Source: Micropterix aruncella (Eukaryota > Arthropoda > Insecta > Lepidoptera > Micropterigidae). Taken from it: DNA of 64,000 nt. The position numbers and the translations under genes were made by a program. The notes under the pieces are model-generated. The model saw only the letters and a list, made by a program, of their open reading frames with translations. It ran no database searches and had not been told where the DNA came from. The DNA lies in contig OX155961.1 in NCBI GenBank assembly GCA_944548615.1, forward strand, positions 31,996,618 through 32,060,617, given 5' to 3'. Positions 58,301 through 64,000 of the stretch are shown piece by piece (the stretch's first letter is position 1; each line of letters begins with the position of its first letter).

Positions 58301-61300
58301 ATACGTAATTGGGGATAAAACTTAGATTAAAATATATATCTTTTAAATTTTTAAGTAAAAGCTTGTTTTTAAAAATATATTCTATTATTTTATTATTATG
58401 TTTTAGCCAAAATTTGGTAATTTTACAGATCAACTGACAAATCTCGCCAGCCATTATTAGATATTAGTAACACAGAAACCGATCCACGCGCGTCATTTGT
58501 AGTAAATTTCTTTCAAACTGAAAGAGTTTTAGAAGCCCCAGTATACACCGAAAATACTGAGACACACATATTCCAATTCAATATAGGAAACTCCTGACCG
58601 ATTCCAAAGTAATGAAATTGCTAAGATACACGGTACGTTCTATAAAATGAAAAAAATACGAAGACAGTTCACTACGTCAAAAAATGATTAGACTTCGTAT
58701 TGATATTTTAATCTCATTAAACCATGCATTTGGCTTTCACTCAAATTGCGACGAATCTATGTGTCCTGCGACTGACAGACTAGACTTTTAACAGCAGTAA
58801 ACTTAAGATACATGATGCTTTGGAAAAAATGAGCCACATTATTTCCTTTCTGGCTTCAAAACCAAAAAGGCTTGGTTTTGATGTAACCTTGTAAAACGTA
58901 AAGTAACCTTGCTGAAACTTTTAATCCTGCAATTGCTAAATACACTGAAGAAAAACAATAAATTATACACCACGAAATTATTACCAAGAAAGATGTTCAG
59001 CTGCTGCAATTTCCTTTAATTCCAAAAAACCTATTCATCGAATCCATAAAGTCATATTTAATAAACCTACTGGAAAATTACCAAACAAGTATGACATACA
59101 AAAATCATAAACAAAAATATACAAAAGAACGTTTCGTAAAAAATATCACAATAATAAAAATGATCCAGATTATGGTCAAAAGGCTCAAAGACAAATGGAA
59201 CTTTCTAATCAACAAAGGAATGAAATGAACAAAGTTGTAGCCAAGAATGGATAGAGCAGACAAAGAAGGTTGACAGCAAATATATTTTGAGAGATATGTA
59301 AATAAAAAGATAATATAAGTTGTGCACCTCTAGTAGAATCTATTGTTAAACCGCGAGACATTTCAAATATTGTGTCAATTATTTATAGACCAGATAATGA
59401 ACAAAAAGCATTGAGTCAATTATGTCTGCAAGAAAAATTAACAATTGAGCGCTGTGGACTGTACATCCACAAAACAATTCTATACTTAGGAGCAAGCCCT
59501 GATAGTCTTTATAAAACAGAAGTTGGCAAAACTGGACTAGTAGAAGTCAAGTTTCCATTTTCAGCAAAAAGCATAAATCCTGAAGATGCAATAAATAACC
59601 ATAAAATAAATGTTTGGAAATTTAATATAAAATACAACACTTTCATAATAAATAAAACCATGATTATTATTACCAAAATCAGTGTCAGGTAAACGTTACT
59701 AAAATATATGTGTGCCTATTTGCTGTGTGGACTGGAGAAGAGCACTCTATGAAAGTTTAATATATAAAAAAAAGACCAAGCGTTCTGGAAAACAAATATG
59801 ATTTGTCCGTTGACATAATTTTATGTAAACCGTTTTGTTACCCATATTTATCGACTGGCGGTTTGATCACTCGATGCCAGTAAAATAGCCCACCTAAATA
59901 ATTGAAGCCATGCAGAAGAAAGCTGATAAAAGGAAAGTTAATAATCCGCCTACTTAGCCAAAAATTAAGCTATAAGCATTTACTAGTATATAAAATACTT
60001 GTGTACTAGTATATAAATTACTTGTTTGATATTTGTGACTCATGAGTATATTTTTTGGTTTTACTAATAAATAAATATAAAACATTTTGTTCTGATCTCT
60101 TACTTACGTCATAAAATTATAGATCCTTGATTTACACATCATAAAAATAACTACCACGAAAATATTAGCCGGGATAACTGTCTCAGCTACTAGTCATATT
60201 CTAATCCCGATAGTAACTGGAATGTGATTAATTGTTGAGTTGTTTAGCCCTGGCTAATTTGTTCATATGAGCTCTAAAGAGCTTAAAATCTAATGCCCAT
60301 TTATAAATTCTGAAAAAAAATCCCGTATAAAATATCCAAAAATGAGTAAATACATAAAATACATTTATTTAGTAAAGCATCTTTCATGTCAAAATCGACG
60401 CCGAGTTCGCGCGAACCCCCCGCGGCCCGCCGTACCCACACACCCCTGGCCCGGCCGAAGTCAAATATCATATTTTGCACGGGAGGTCTAACGCCTTAAG
60501 TAGTGATATATGGGCCGATTGCGGTTATTTCCATATTAAAATAAGGGCGGCCTAGAACTAACCGAAACAAGTGCATATACTAAAATTATTGCGATTGCGT
60601 TTCTCTCAATTTAAGAATGGTTTGTATGTCTATACAGCATACAAACCATAGATAGGGAGAAACAATCAAAGTTTGCAAAAATAATCTTTGCTAAGTTTTT
60701 GTGTTTGTGTTACAGATTGCATCTTGTGTCCCGGATGGGATAATTTGCTTCTTCACGTCTTATTTATATTTGGAGTCAGTGGTTGGCGCTTGGTACGATC
60801 AGGGCGTAGTGTCGTCACTGCAGCGACACAAGCTGCTATTTATCGAAACGCAGGACAGCGCCGAGACTAGTTTTGCTCTTATGAATTATATTAAGGTAAG
60901 AATATTATTCCTGGAAGTGATAAAGAAAGTGATGAATGCAGAAGTGAGAGGACTTAATCGAGACCTACGAGATACTTTTGTGATACTACAGCTGTGCTGA
61001 TATTGAATGAATGTATACATTCAATAAGAGTTCGTATTTCCTAGGAAACTACTTAAAGATATTGCGGACAAGTTTTTCTATGAATCCACAGAAACATTTT
61101 CTTGCTAACAGAGTTGTGAACGCAATCAACAATTCCAATGAACAAACTTCTGAACAGTGTTGTGTGTGCTAAAAACCTTATTATTCTAAAAACAGATTGA
61201 ACAATGCGAAAAGACTGCCTATCCAAAAGACATCAAGTGTGAAAAGACTGCCTGAAATAGAATAATCAGATATGGTTAGATCAGCTTATGCTACTTGGCT

Positions 61301-62673
61301 GAAATGAAAATGTGCTGATTTTATCTTCGGCAAAATACGTGGTCTGTTCAAAAAGTACTAAACCTTTAGACGGCAAAAATACATTTATTGATTTGGAAAT
61401 CCGAAACACTAATCCCTCTCAAAATAGCCCCCTTAGTAATGCACACACTTCTCCCAGTGCTCCTACTATTGTTGGAAACACTTTTGGAATGCAGTTTTTG
61501 AAATGGCGAGCAACCGTGCCATCGCATTATGCAAGATGTCTTCTCTTGACTCAAATCGGGTTCCTTTTAGTGGCATTTTCAGCTTGTGAAATAGCTAAAA
61601 GTCACACGGAGCAATATCGGGTGAGTAGGGAGCCTGACAAACCACGAAAGTTGTTCATTGTTGAAGAATATGTGCACTTTGAATCCATTAAAGTTGCTCA
61701 TGACAGTTTTCATGAAAAGTTTCGTGAAAGTGATGTTCCAGCAAAATCAATGATTCGGGATCTAGTAAAAAAATGGTGTTTCACAGGCAGTGTTGTTCAT
61801 TCAAAGATAAATAAGCAACCGACTATGTCACAGTATACCAAACAGTAGCTTTAGTCTCGAGCTACAGGGTATTGTGGGAAGTGGGTGCGAGGAATGTGGG
61901 CAGAGGGGTACGACACAAGGCTGGCGACATTTTGGAACATTTGGGGCCGAGTAGCGGACGTCTGGCTGCCATATCTGAGCCTTTACGACCCATGACATAT
62001 TCACTTCGATTTCAATTTTGTTCTCAGAGAAGCTACTGTCAACCTAACCTAACAAGTCAACACGACGGTTATCACAGCAATGTGGAATTTCTCACAGGTC
62101 ATGTTAACGCGTCTGACTTAGGTCATGACCTTGCCGCGTGAATGTTGTTCACAAAATAAAACAAGTGTATAAGTGTTTAACTGTAAAATAATGTACATAT
62201 ATAGATTTCATTTATTGATATTCCTTTCGGGGGACGGTTTTATGTATGCCACTTTGTATATAGAGGAATATATAAAGTCAGCACTGACACGACAGCGCTA
62301 TATTGACTTACACGATGTGTAAGTCAATATACAGCAGCTGATACAGCACTGACACGACAGCGCTATATCAATTTACACGATGACAATACCGGGTCAGCAC
62401 TGACTTGTTTTAAGTCAGTAAATGACAATATAAGTCAGTCTTAATAAAAGAAAAATCTAATGTGACAACCCTAAATATTATGTTTGTTTTTGGTAGGCTT
62501 GTGAATCGGGCAGAGGTGCAGTTCTGTTATCGGTGGCCAGAGGAAAAGTATCTGAAGGAGTAGACTTTGACCACCATCTTGGAAGAGCCGTGCTTATGTT
62601 TGGTATTCCGTACGTCTACACGCAGAGCAGGATCTTGCGAGCGAGGCTGGAATACTTACGGGATAATTTTCAG
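34363..62673 (+). CDS. ERCC2: TFIIH helicase XPD (ERCC2), exons 1-15, 3' end outside window
   Basis: Fifteen exons with GT-AG introns join to 645 codons without a stop or frame error. XPD is the 5'-3' Fe-S DNA helicase of TFIIH, needed for lesion opening in nucleotide excision repair and as a structural bridge to the CAK kinase in transcription initiation. Walker A (PSGTGKT) puts Lys at residue 48; Fe-S ligands are Cys116, Cys134, Cys155 and Cys190; DEAH is at 234-237; TSGTLSP is at about 457-463; motif V (VSEGVDF) is at 604-610. All of these agree with human numbering as I recall it. Motif VI and the C-terminus (about 115 residues) lie past 64000. The intact frame and conserved splice sites argue the gene is functional. 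Introns total over 26 kb, much of it identifiable mobile DNA. It diverges from TBCA. Confidence 0.98.
34445..34544 (+). CDS. ERCC2: XPD exon 2
   Basis: Acceptor TTTTATAG, donor GTAAGC. Residues 2-35, with [14 protein letters not shown], the family's signature N-terminus (Q motif region). Confidence 0.97.
34603..34700 (+). CDS. ERCC2: XPD exon 3 (Walker A)
   Basis: Acceptor TTGTTTACAG, donor GTAAGA. Residues 36-68, including [13 protein letters not shown]; Lys48 is the ATP-binding lysine. Confidence 0.97.
34771..35085. mobile_element. TTAA-type MITE, family 2, in XPD intron 3
   Basis: Reverse-orientation relative of 40546-40856: CCCTTGGAGTAAATGGGTAT at the left, GGTCGTATCATACTCAAGGG at the right. 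The flanking TTAA has decayed to TTAG at both sides. An internal GAACCAGATTTGGTCGTATC is duplicated. Confidence 0.8.
35086..35917. repeat. Diverged duplicated sequence in XPD intron 3
   Basis: Two related blocks (about 35385-35510 and 35745-35880) share AGATTCGGAATCAG, CACTTATTTAT-like and ACATTAAAA-like stretches. A reverse relative lies at 29925-30010. Otherwise AT-rich. Confidence 0.5.
35918..36192. mobile_element. MITE with ~45-bp inverted ends in XPD intron 3
   Basis: The left end TAATCATATCGACGCTTG ... GGCAATCCTGACTAAGCGA returns inverted at the right with few mismatches. 275 bp, AT-rich interior, no coding capacity. No clear target duplication, so the superfamily is open. Confidence 0.8.
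36193..36510. other. XPD intron 3, nothing identified
   Basis: AT-rich sequence with no recognised element. Confidence 0.4.
36511..37300 (+). mobile_element. RLE retrotransposon copy e
   Basis: Starts mid-CCHC finger and runs through the whole RLE: open frame 36669-37121 with [20 protein letters not shown] and EVGARGLPA. Then a 3' UTR and a TATTTTATTT tail. One frameshift lies near 36650. It retains the segment deleted in copy b. Ends 113 bases before exon 4. Confidence 0.85.
37414..37570 (+). CDS. ERCC2: XPD exon 4
   Basis: Acceptor TATTTTTTCAG, donor GTACAG (slightly off consensus). Completes Arg68, then residues 69-120. Contains [14 protein letters not shown] (motif Ia region) and ends CIHPE with Fe-S ligand Cys116. 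Confidence 0.97.
37605..37740 (+). mobile_element. RLE retrotransposon fragment (copy f)
   Basis: A 5'- and 3'-truncated piece: AAAACCTTTCTTAATAATCA, then TCTGAAAGTCTCGAATGCAC through CCAGATATAACT, with an (ATT)n run after it. Begins about 35 bases after the exon 4 donor. Confidence 0.75.
37898..38077. mobile_element. 180-bp MITE with long GC-rich inverted ends
   Basis: Left AAGGGGCAAAC followed by ATTATCGGACGCGTCCGT and a CAGCCGCGGCTTA block; right is the inverse, ending GTTTGCCCCTT. Arms of about 45 bases. In XPD intron 4. Confidence 0.85.
38078..38729. other. XPD intron 4, nothing else identified
   Basis: Short overlapping frames on both strands without known motifs. Confidence 0.4.
38730..38832 (+). 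CDS. ERCC2: XPD exon 5 (Fe-S region)
   Basis: Acceptor TTCTAACTTAG, donor GTAAGA. Residues 121-154 plus the T of Cys155. Contains [12 protein letters not shown] with Fe-S ligand Cys134. Confidence 0.97.
38944..39094. mobile_element. TTAA MITE, family 3, in XPD intron 5
   Basis: TTAACACTTTGACTGCCAA at the left; TTGGCAGTCAACAAGTTAA at the right. 151 bp, ends inverted, flanked exactly by TTAA. Confidence 0.85.
39745..39895 (+). mobile_element. tRNA-derived SINE
   Basis: Pol III promoter boxes are clear: A box TGGCATAGTGG at 39749-39759 and B box GGTATGATTCC at 39793-39803, spaced 44 bases from start to start as in tRNA genes. A non-tRNA body ends in an (AC)n run near 39878-39890. No cloverleaf 3' half, so not a functional tRNA gene. 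Confidence 0.75.
40546..40856. mobile_element. TTAA MITE, family 2, in XPD intron 5
   Basis: TTAACCCGTTGAGTATGATA at the left, TTTACTCCAAGGGTTAA at the right; closely matches 34771-35085 in reverse. The flank is intact TTAA. GTTGAGTATGATACGACC is internally duplicated at 40553 and 40594. Confidence 0.88.
40873..41339. other. XPD intron 5, right part
   Basis: Contains a short (TTTA)n run near 40966-40986 and otherwise unidentified sequence. Confidence 0.4.
41340..41470 (+). CDS. ERCC2: XPD exon 6 (Fe-S region)
   Basis: Acceptor TTTTTTTTCAG, donor GTAAAT. Completes Cys155 with GC, then residues 156-198. Contains [12 protein letters not shown] and [10 protein letters not shown] with Fe-S ligand Cys190. 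Confidence 0.97.
41870..42091 (+). mobile_element. Helitron-like 3' end (Lepidoptera-type interspersed repeat)
   Basis: GTTACTCTTTCACGCAAAAA, ACTACTGAATGGATTTTGAT and the terminal CGGGTGAAACCGCGGGGCGC followed by CTAGT match the very common moth/butterfly repeat that I recall as Lep1-like Helitron fragments. CTAG termini with a preceding GC stem fit Helitrons. The 5' end is not defined. Confidence 0.65.
42256..42476 (+). CDS. ERCC2: XPD exon 7 (DEAH box)
   Basis: Acceptor TTCTTTAACAG, donor GTATGT. Residues 199-271 and two bases of Arg272. Contains [19 protein letters not shown] and [20 protein letters not shown], the Walker B/DEAH block. Confidence 0.98.
42557..42805. mobile_element. TTAA MITE, family 1, in XPD intron 7
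   Basis: TTAACCCCTCAAATGTGAGG at the left and CATTTGAGGGGTTAA at the right, with TTTTGCC-type inner arms and a (TAAATG)n-like interior. Flanked by perfect TTAA. Its right half is also found at 6554-6612, reversed. Confidence 0.88.
42806..43736. other. XPD intron 7, AT-rich
   Basis: Includes a (TAGA)n run with an adjacent reverse-strand AATAAA near 43317-43342, the look of a reverse-strand non-LTR 3' tail, otherwise nothing identified. Confidence 0.4.
43737..45055 (+). mobile_element. RLE retrotransposon copy g, interrupted by another retrotransposon
   Basis: Left part 43737-44100 covers IIEK through the RLE core to SFLDKI; right part 44826-45055 resumes at KISKT and runs through the 3' UTR to GGTGAATTCCATGGCAGCTC and a (TATC)/(ATA) tail. 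The interruption is the insertion at 44101-44825. Decayed by frameshifts. The tail ends about 45 bases before XPD exon 8. Confidence 0.85.
44101..44825 (+). mobile_element. I-type non-LTR insertion with RNase H and 13-bp target duplication
   Basis: CTAGATAAAATAT is present at 44088-44100 and again at 44826-44838. Between lie 725 bp ending in a (TAC)n tail. The frame 44168-44677 encodes the end of an RNase H domain ([20 protein letters not shown]) and a C-terminal Cys motif ([18 protein letters not shown]). 5'-truncated. RNase H plus terminal finger place it with the I/R1/Jockey-superfamily elements that carry RNase H. Confidence 0.88.
45106..45239 (+). CDS. ERCC2: XPD exon 8
   Basis: Acceptor TTAACTATATAG, donor GTGAGA. 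Completes Arg272 and runs to residue 316 plus one base. Contains [13 protein letters not shown] and [10 protein letters not shown]. Confidence 0.96.
45309..45425 (+). CDS. ERCC2: XPD exon 9
   Basis: Acceptor TTAATTTGCAG, donor GTATAC. Residues 317-355. Contains [14 protein letters not shown] and [11 protein letters not shown] of the Arch domain. Separated from exon 8 by a 69-base intron. Confidence 0.97.
45598..47152 (-). mobile_element. Mariner-like element with N-terminal transposase remnant, interrupted
   Basis: TA-flanked inverted ends: CGAGGGGTGTTCTAAAAGTA on the left and the reverse complement CGACGGGTGTACAAAAAGTA on the right. Near the left end the reverse strand reads [20 protein letters not shown] then VRHWRTIF..., the N-terminal helix-turn-helix of mariner transposases, with a stop. 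It carries the nested element 46140-47097. Confidence 0.8.
46140..47097. mobile_element. Nested TA-flanked non-autonomous transposon
   Basis: 958 bp, ends GGGTAGGTGGGGCAAGGCCC and inverse GGGGCTTTACCCCCACCTACCC, flanked by TA on both sides. GGGGCAAACC-like sub-terminal repeats occur near 46330-46365 and 46695-46735. No transposase motif. Confidence 0.82.
47250..47772 (-). pseudogene. CR1/Jockey-type non-LTR C-terminal end
   Basis: Reverse strand: [58 protein letters not shown], then [11 protein letters not shown] and [10 protein letters not shown], the characteristic sequence after the RT domain of CR1-like elements, with stops. Ends in an (ATT)n tail near 47254-47270. It abuts the TTAA MITE at 47773. 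Confidence 0.8.
47773..47974. mobile_element. TTAA MITE, family 4, in XPD intron 9
   Basis: TTAACCGATTGGCGTTTTTC at the left; GGCTTCCGAAAGGTTAA at the right. 202 bp, TTAA at both ends. Relatives are at 54886-55101, 25060-25183, 19329-19435 and 54168-54250. Confidence 0.87.
48257..48497 (+). CDS. ERCC2: XPD exon 10
   Basis: Acceptor CGTTTATAG, donor GTGAGT. Residues 356-435 plus two bases of Ser436. Contains [15 protein letters not shown] and [14 protein letters not shown]. Confidence 0.97.
48510..48960 (+). pseudogene. Jockey-like RT fragment in XPD intron 10
   Basis: The frame 48498-48860 includes [10 protein letters not shown], the motif A block [16 protein letters not shown] and SGVPQ. 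The frame stops before the catalytic YADD box. Truncated both ways and starts within about 15 bases of the exon 10 donor. Confidence 0.78.
49054..49354. mobile_element. MITE with GATTGCGTTTCTT ends
   Basis: Left TGGGCTCGATTGCGTTTCTT; right inverse CGCAATCGGGCCCA. A second inner inverted set pairs GAACGAGACAGGGCAATACG with its diverged inverse near 49285-49310. 301 bp, no coding capacity, target duplication not clear. Confidence 0.78.
49960..50126 (+). mobile_element. Second Helitron-like 3' end
   Basis: GAACAGGACAGAGTCTGTCG followed by GGTCAGCTAGT, with GACAGA/TCTGTC forming a short stem just before the CTAGT terminus. Matches the general form of the end at 42091 but a different family. The 5' boundary is unknown. 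Confidence 0.5.
50556..50623 (+). CDS. ERCC2: XPD exon 11
   Basis: Acceptor TTTTGTTTCAG, donor GTGAGA. Completes Ser436, then residues 437-458 and one base of Gly459. Encodes [15 protein letters not shown] and VVITS. Confidence 0.97.
50884..51639. mobile_element. 756-bp element with CACAGTAA dyads
   Basis: Ends CTGCCGGCGTAAATGAAAAC and inverse GTTTTCATTTACGACGGCAG, flanked by AGTA on both sides. The interior holds repeated facing pairs of CACAGTAA and TTACTGTG (near 50903/50917, 51101/51113, 51249/51262, 51326/51352-51366 and 51615). No protein coding. Confidence 0.8.
51640..52118. other. XPD intron 11, nothing identified
   Basis: AT-rich. A local repeat of ATTGATTATATAG occurs near 51838 and 51860. 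Confidence 0.4.
52119..52444. mobile_element. TTAA MITE, family 5, in XPD intron 11
   Basis: TTAACCCTTTGTACTCGAGC at the left; GAGTGCAAAGGGTTAA at the right, TTAA intact on both sides. The left half is unusually GC-rich, with CACTCGAGCGGC units and CAGGCGCCGTAGCGGCGC palindromic blocks. Confidence 0.88.
52685..53350. repeat. Dispersed repeat family X, copy 2
   Basis: Related over about 600 bases to 26853-27500 and in its last part to 18664-18870. GC-rich compared with the surrounding intron. Short frames only; no named motif. Confidence 0.6.
53748..53851 (+). CDS. ERCC2: XPD exon 12
   Basis: Acceptor TTTTTTTTTAG, donor GTAAGT. Completes Gly459, residues 460-493. [14 protein letters not shown] follows the TSG of exon 11 to make helicase motif III-like TSGTLSP. 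Confidence 0.97.
53930..54155 (+). pseudogene. hAT (ZBED/Buster-like) transposase C-terminal fragment
   Basis: The frame reads [44 protein letters not shown] and then a diverged STYLCE-like end. This is the conserved region before the hAT dimerisation domain in ZBED5/Buster-type proteins. 5' and 3' parts absent. In XPD intron 12. Confidence 0.72.
54168..54250. mobile_element. TTAA MITE family 4 fragment
   Basis: TAACCTTTCGGAAGCCAGCC then ATTCCATGCAAAATTTTC, as in 19329-19435. The other end is missing. Confidence 0.6.
54515..55280 (+). mobile_element. RLE retrotransposon copy h, interrupted by a TTAA MITE
   Basis: Left part from CAGTTTGTGCGGGATGGCTC through the RLE to TCACCTCTTTAA; then the MITE 54886-55101; then AAACTGTGATTTTCGCATCT to a 3' UTR and TATTTTATTA tail. 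Several frameshifts. The uninterrupted sequence in copies a, b and e shows CTCTTTAAAG at the insertion point. Confidence 0.82.
54886..55101. mobile_element. TTAA MITE, family 4, inside RLE copy h
   Basis: TTAACCCCTGGGTGGCCACG at the left; GGCTTCCGAAAGGTTAA at the right. Comparison with uninterrupted paralogues shows a single TTAA at this point, so TTAA was duplicated on insertion, the piggyBac-type signature. Confidence 0.9.
55528..55626 (+). CDS. ERCC2: XPD exon 13
   Basis: Acceptor TGTTTTAG, donor GTGAGT. Residues 494-526, phase 0 at both ends. Encodes [20 protein letters not shown]. Confidence 0.97.
55627..57289. other. XPD intron 13, first part
   Basis: AT-rich with short unrecognised frames. 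No clear element boundaries. Confidence 0.4.
57290..58250. repeat. Tandem array, ~120-bp unit, about 8 copies
   Basis: Units start GAGGCTCTGATGATG (57324, 57419, 57539, 57658, 57777, 57897, 58016 and 58132, with variants) and each contains GGAACTTCAAGAGTTTAGG, CCGAGTTTTGGCTCATTC and CAATTCGTCGAGCAGCTTCT. Spacing is 95 bases once, then about 119-120. Central units are most alike and edge units most diverged, the usual pattern for unequal exchange. In XPD intron 13. Confidence 0.92.
58900..59700 (+). pseudogene. YqaJ-like (PD-(D/E)XK) nuclease pseudogene
   Basis: The open frame 59372-59692 carries [20 protein letters not shown], then [14 protein letters not shown]: the GASPD...E-x-K active-site pattern of YqaJ-type nucleases. 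Upstream, in other frames, come [18 protein letters not shown] and CAPLVESIV, the lead-in seen in insect and cnidarian members that I recall. Stops and shifts interrupt it, and the C-terminal part is replaced by AT-rich sequence. Likely a mobile-element passenger or host paralogue remnant, non-functional as it stands. Confidence 0.65.
59701..60715. other. XPD intron 13, last part
   Basis: TACTAGTATATAAA is repeated at 59982 and 60004; a GC-rich patch lies at 60398-60460; GGTTTGTATG and its complement CATACAAACC form a short inverted pair near 60619-60650. No gene found. Confidence 0.4.
60716..60895 (+). CDS. ERCC2: XPD exon 14
   Basis: Acceptor TGTGTTACAG, donor GTAAGA. Residues 527-586, phase 0. 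Contains [17 protein letters not shown] (motif IV region) and [13 protein letters not shown]. Confidence 0.98.
61325..61658 (-). pseudogene. Mariner-like transposase C-terminus
   Basis: Reverse strand: [16 protein letters not shown] then [16 protein letters not shown] and REDILHNAM, the DD(34-41)D mariner C-terminal signature, with stops. Ends near CAGACCACGTATTTTG. The element start is not found in the same orientation. Confidence 0.82.
61659..61848 (+). pseudogene. Transposase N-terminal helix-turn-helix fragment
   Basis: Forward frame: [36 protein letters not shown] and [10 protein letters not shown]. This is the HTH module typical of mariner-like or DUF4817 proteins (FxxxFxxSxxPxKSTIxxLVKKF...TGSV). 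It directly abuts the opposite-strand mariner C-terminus, so the two halves are rearranged relative to each other. Confidence 0.7.
61849..62278. other. XPD intron 14, nothing identified
   Basis: Contains two CCTAA units near 62043 and otherwise unrecognised sequence. Confidence 0.4.
62279..62445. repeat. Short repeats in XPD intron 14
   Basis: CAGCACTGACACGACAGCGC followed by TATAT occurs twice (62281 and 62345). The first is followed by an inverted pair TTGACTTACACGATGTGTAA (stem TTGACTTACA/TGTAAGTCAA). TAAGTCAG recurs downstream. Confidence 0.8.
62497..62673 (+). CDS. ERCC2: XPD exon 15 (last exon in window)
   Basis: Acceptor TTTTTGGTAG, donor GTAAAT. Residues 587-645, phase 0. Contains [11 protein letters not shown] (motif V), [17 protein letters not shown] and ends YLRDNFQ. 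Confidence 0.98.
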
Positions 62674-62683
62674 GTAAATTCAG

Positions 62684-63250
62684 AAAGTTTCAGATTGGAT
62701 TCTGGAGGTCGATTTGGTCTCCGAGCAGTATAAATTCCCTGAAAGCCTCGGATGCAAAGCTCTTCGTCCAGATATATGTAACTCTTTACTCACTAATCTC
62801 GAAAGATTGCCCTTATTGTAGAATTAACTGTTTCGTGGGAATCAAACATCCCAAAAGATCACTAGTATAATATTAAATAAGAGCCATGATCTCGCAAATG
62901 CTACAACCGAAACGCCTTCACTGTATTTCTTCACGAGATGGAAGTTGGCGCTCTTGGTCTACCAGCCAAATCTCTGTTTCATCTCTTTAAAAATCTTGGC
63001 CTTTCTAGGAAAATAATCAATTCCTTCCTAGAAAATATCTAAAACTGCAATTTCCGTACCTCAAATTCTATGGCTTTGAAGGGGGGAGAGAATGGGTGGT
63101 AATGTGAATGCTCCCATGTGCCAAGACAGCTGTCCTAAACCTACACAGCCGGTCATTACTCCGGAGTCCACCGCTCACCCCCAAGATGTGTAATATTACC
63201 CGATTCCGGTCAGTAAATTCAAAGGCAGCTACGTTTGTATTTTATTTTAC
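62684..63250 (+). mobile_element. RLE retrotransposon copy i
   Basis: Begins 10 bases after the exon 15 donor at TTTCAGATTGGATTCTGGAG, runs through the RLE with multiple frameshifts (RPDI, VELTV and EVGA-like EVGALG) and the 3' UTR to a TATTTTATTTTA tail. Confidence 0.83.
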
Positions 63251-64000
63251 TTTTTTACCAAAATGTCTCAACAGCTAAAGAGACTAGGTTGCACTTTTTC
63301 AATGGACAATGGGCAAAGATGTATGGGTGCTGGGCCCACCTCTCCGATAAGAATAACGTATTTACCATTGGTAATATCTATTTATGTCGAATATTTATGA
63401 CTACTACAACTTACCTCAATTTTGGAGTTTGAAAGTTCAGAATCTTCTTATATATGGCTAATTACATGAAAACCGCCATACCAAATATTGATTTAAAATG
63501 TATTATTTGCAGTAAGCATCCATAAAAGATAGTATATTATAATGTACGGTCACTGGACACTCCATGTTGAACAGCTGACCTTAGCATATTACAGACGTCA
63601 GTAAACAGAGCGGGAATGAATTCATGAGATACTTACAGAGTTCAAGCAACATATCCCAGTATTTCCCTTCCATATACTGCTGACAAACTCGAGCTTTCTT
63701 AGTAATATATATAGTTTGTACTCACATAGCATATGTACTTTATCGTTTCGGGTATTTTGAGAAGGTTTTCGTTTAAACAGTTATTAAAAATACAATGCCT
63801 GGATGTGTTATGTGCCCTAGGGGATATCAGATAATTAGCCATATTTAATAGGACTTAACTCAGAAACGGCTCATAATTGAGATCAGTCATTCTAGTAATA
63901 AATGTTCTAGATAAAGAGATCTTTCCATTGGTATATGATTTACAGCTATTGAAAAAGTGGGCCCAAAATGCCCATTCTCTTTTAGAGCACTACAGCACTG
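63251..64000. other. XPD intron 15, no exon 16 found
   Basis: I looked for the next XPD block (the MRHAAQCVGRAIRG motif VI region) and did not find it. AT-rich intron continues off the window. Confidence 0.6.

Noticed and set aside
61312..61640. First ~110 residues of the 178-codon forward frame
   Set aside because: This part is antisense to the mariner C-terminal region on the reverse strand; only the last ~60 residues are genuine transposase sequence.

Overview
The window is eukaryotic and almost certainly insect. Three conserved genes are split by GT-AG introns and packed with transposon debris. Tc1/mariner, pogo and piggyBac-type (TTAA) elements, a tRNA-derived SINE, TTAGG-type repeats and Helitron-like ends finishing in CTAGT all point to a moth or butterfly (Lepidoptera). 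That placement comes from repeat style and protein similarity recalled from memory, not from a search.

Three host genes are supported. (1) ERCC2/XPD, the TFIIH helicase, lies on the + strand. Fifteen coding exons between 34363 and 62673 give 645 consecutive in-frame codons. Walker A Lys48, Fe-S cysteines 116/134/155/190 and the DEAH box at 234-237 sit at the same residue numbers as in human XPD. The C-terminal ~115 residues lie beyond the window. (2) TBCA, tubulin-folding cofactor A, lies on the - strand, is complete in two coding exons (30770-30562 and 25910-25778) and encodes 113 aa. (3) A PDCD7/U11-59K-like minor-spliceosome protein also lies on the - strand. Three coding exons (25713-25225, 18408-18225, 16701-16470) are visible; the 3' terminal exon was not found. 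Its start codon is only 64 bases after the TBCA stop codon.

Layout. 1-16.4 kb is a graveyard of mobile elements: pogo/Tigger-like remnants, a decayed non-LTR RT with RNase H, an inverted copy of a restriction-like-endonuclease (RLE) retrotransposon, two near-identical direct repeats of 1.0 and 1.3 kb, and an LTR-retrotransposon integrase fragment. 16.5-25.7 kb is the PDCD7-like gene, whose first intron holds the best RLE-retrotransposon copies. 25.8-30.8 kb is TBCA. 30.9-34.2 kb, between the divergent TBCA and XPD starts, is a foldback element family built of 15-bp units whose conceptual translation looks like pentapeptide repeats. 34.4 kb to the end is XPD, inflated from under 2 kb of coding sequence to over 28 kb, with most long introns occupied by identifiable elements.

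The dominant features outside the genes are an RLE non-LTR family in at least nine copies, several unrelated MITE families flanked by TTAA, and nested insertions whose target duplications can be read directly. No functional RNA gene, CRISPR array or prokaryote-type operon was seen.
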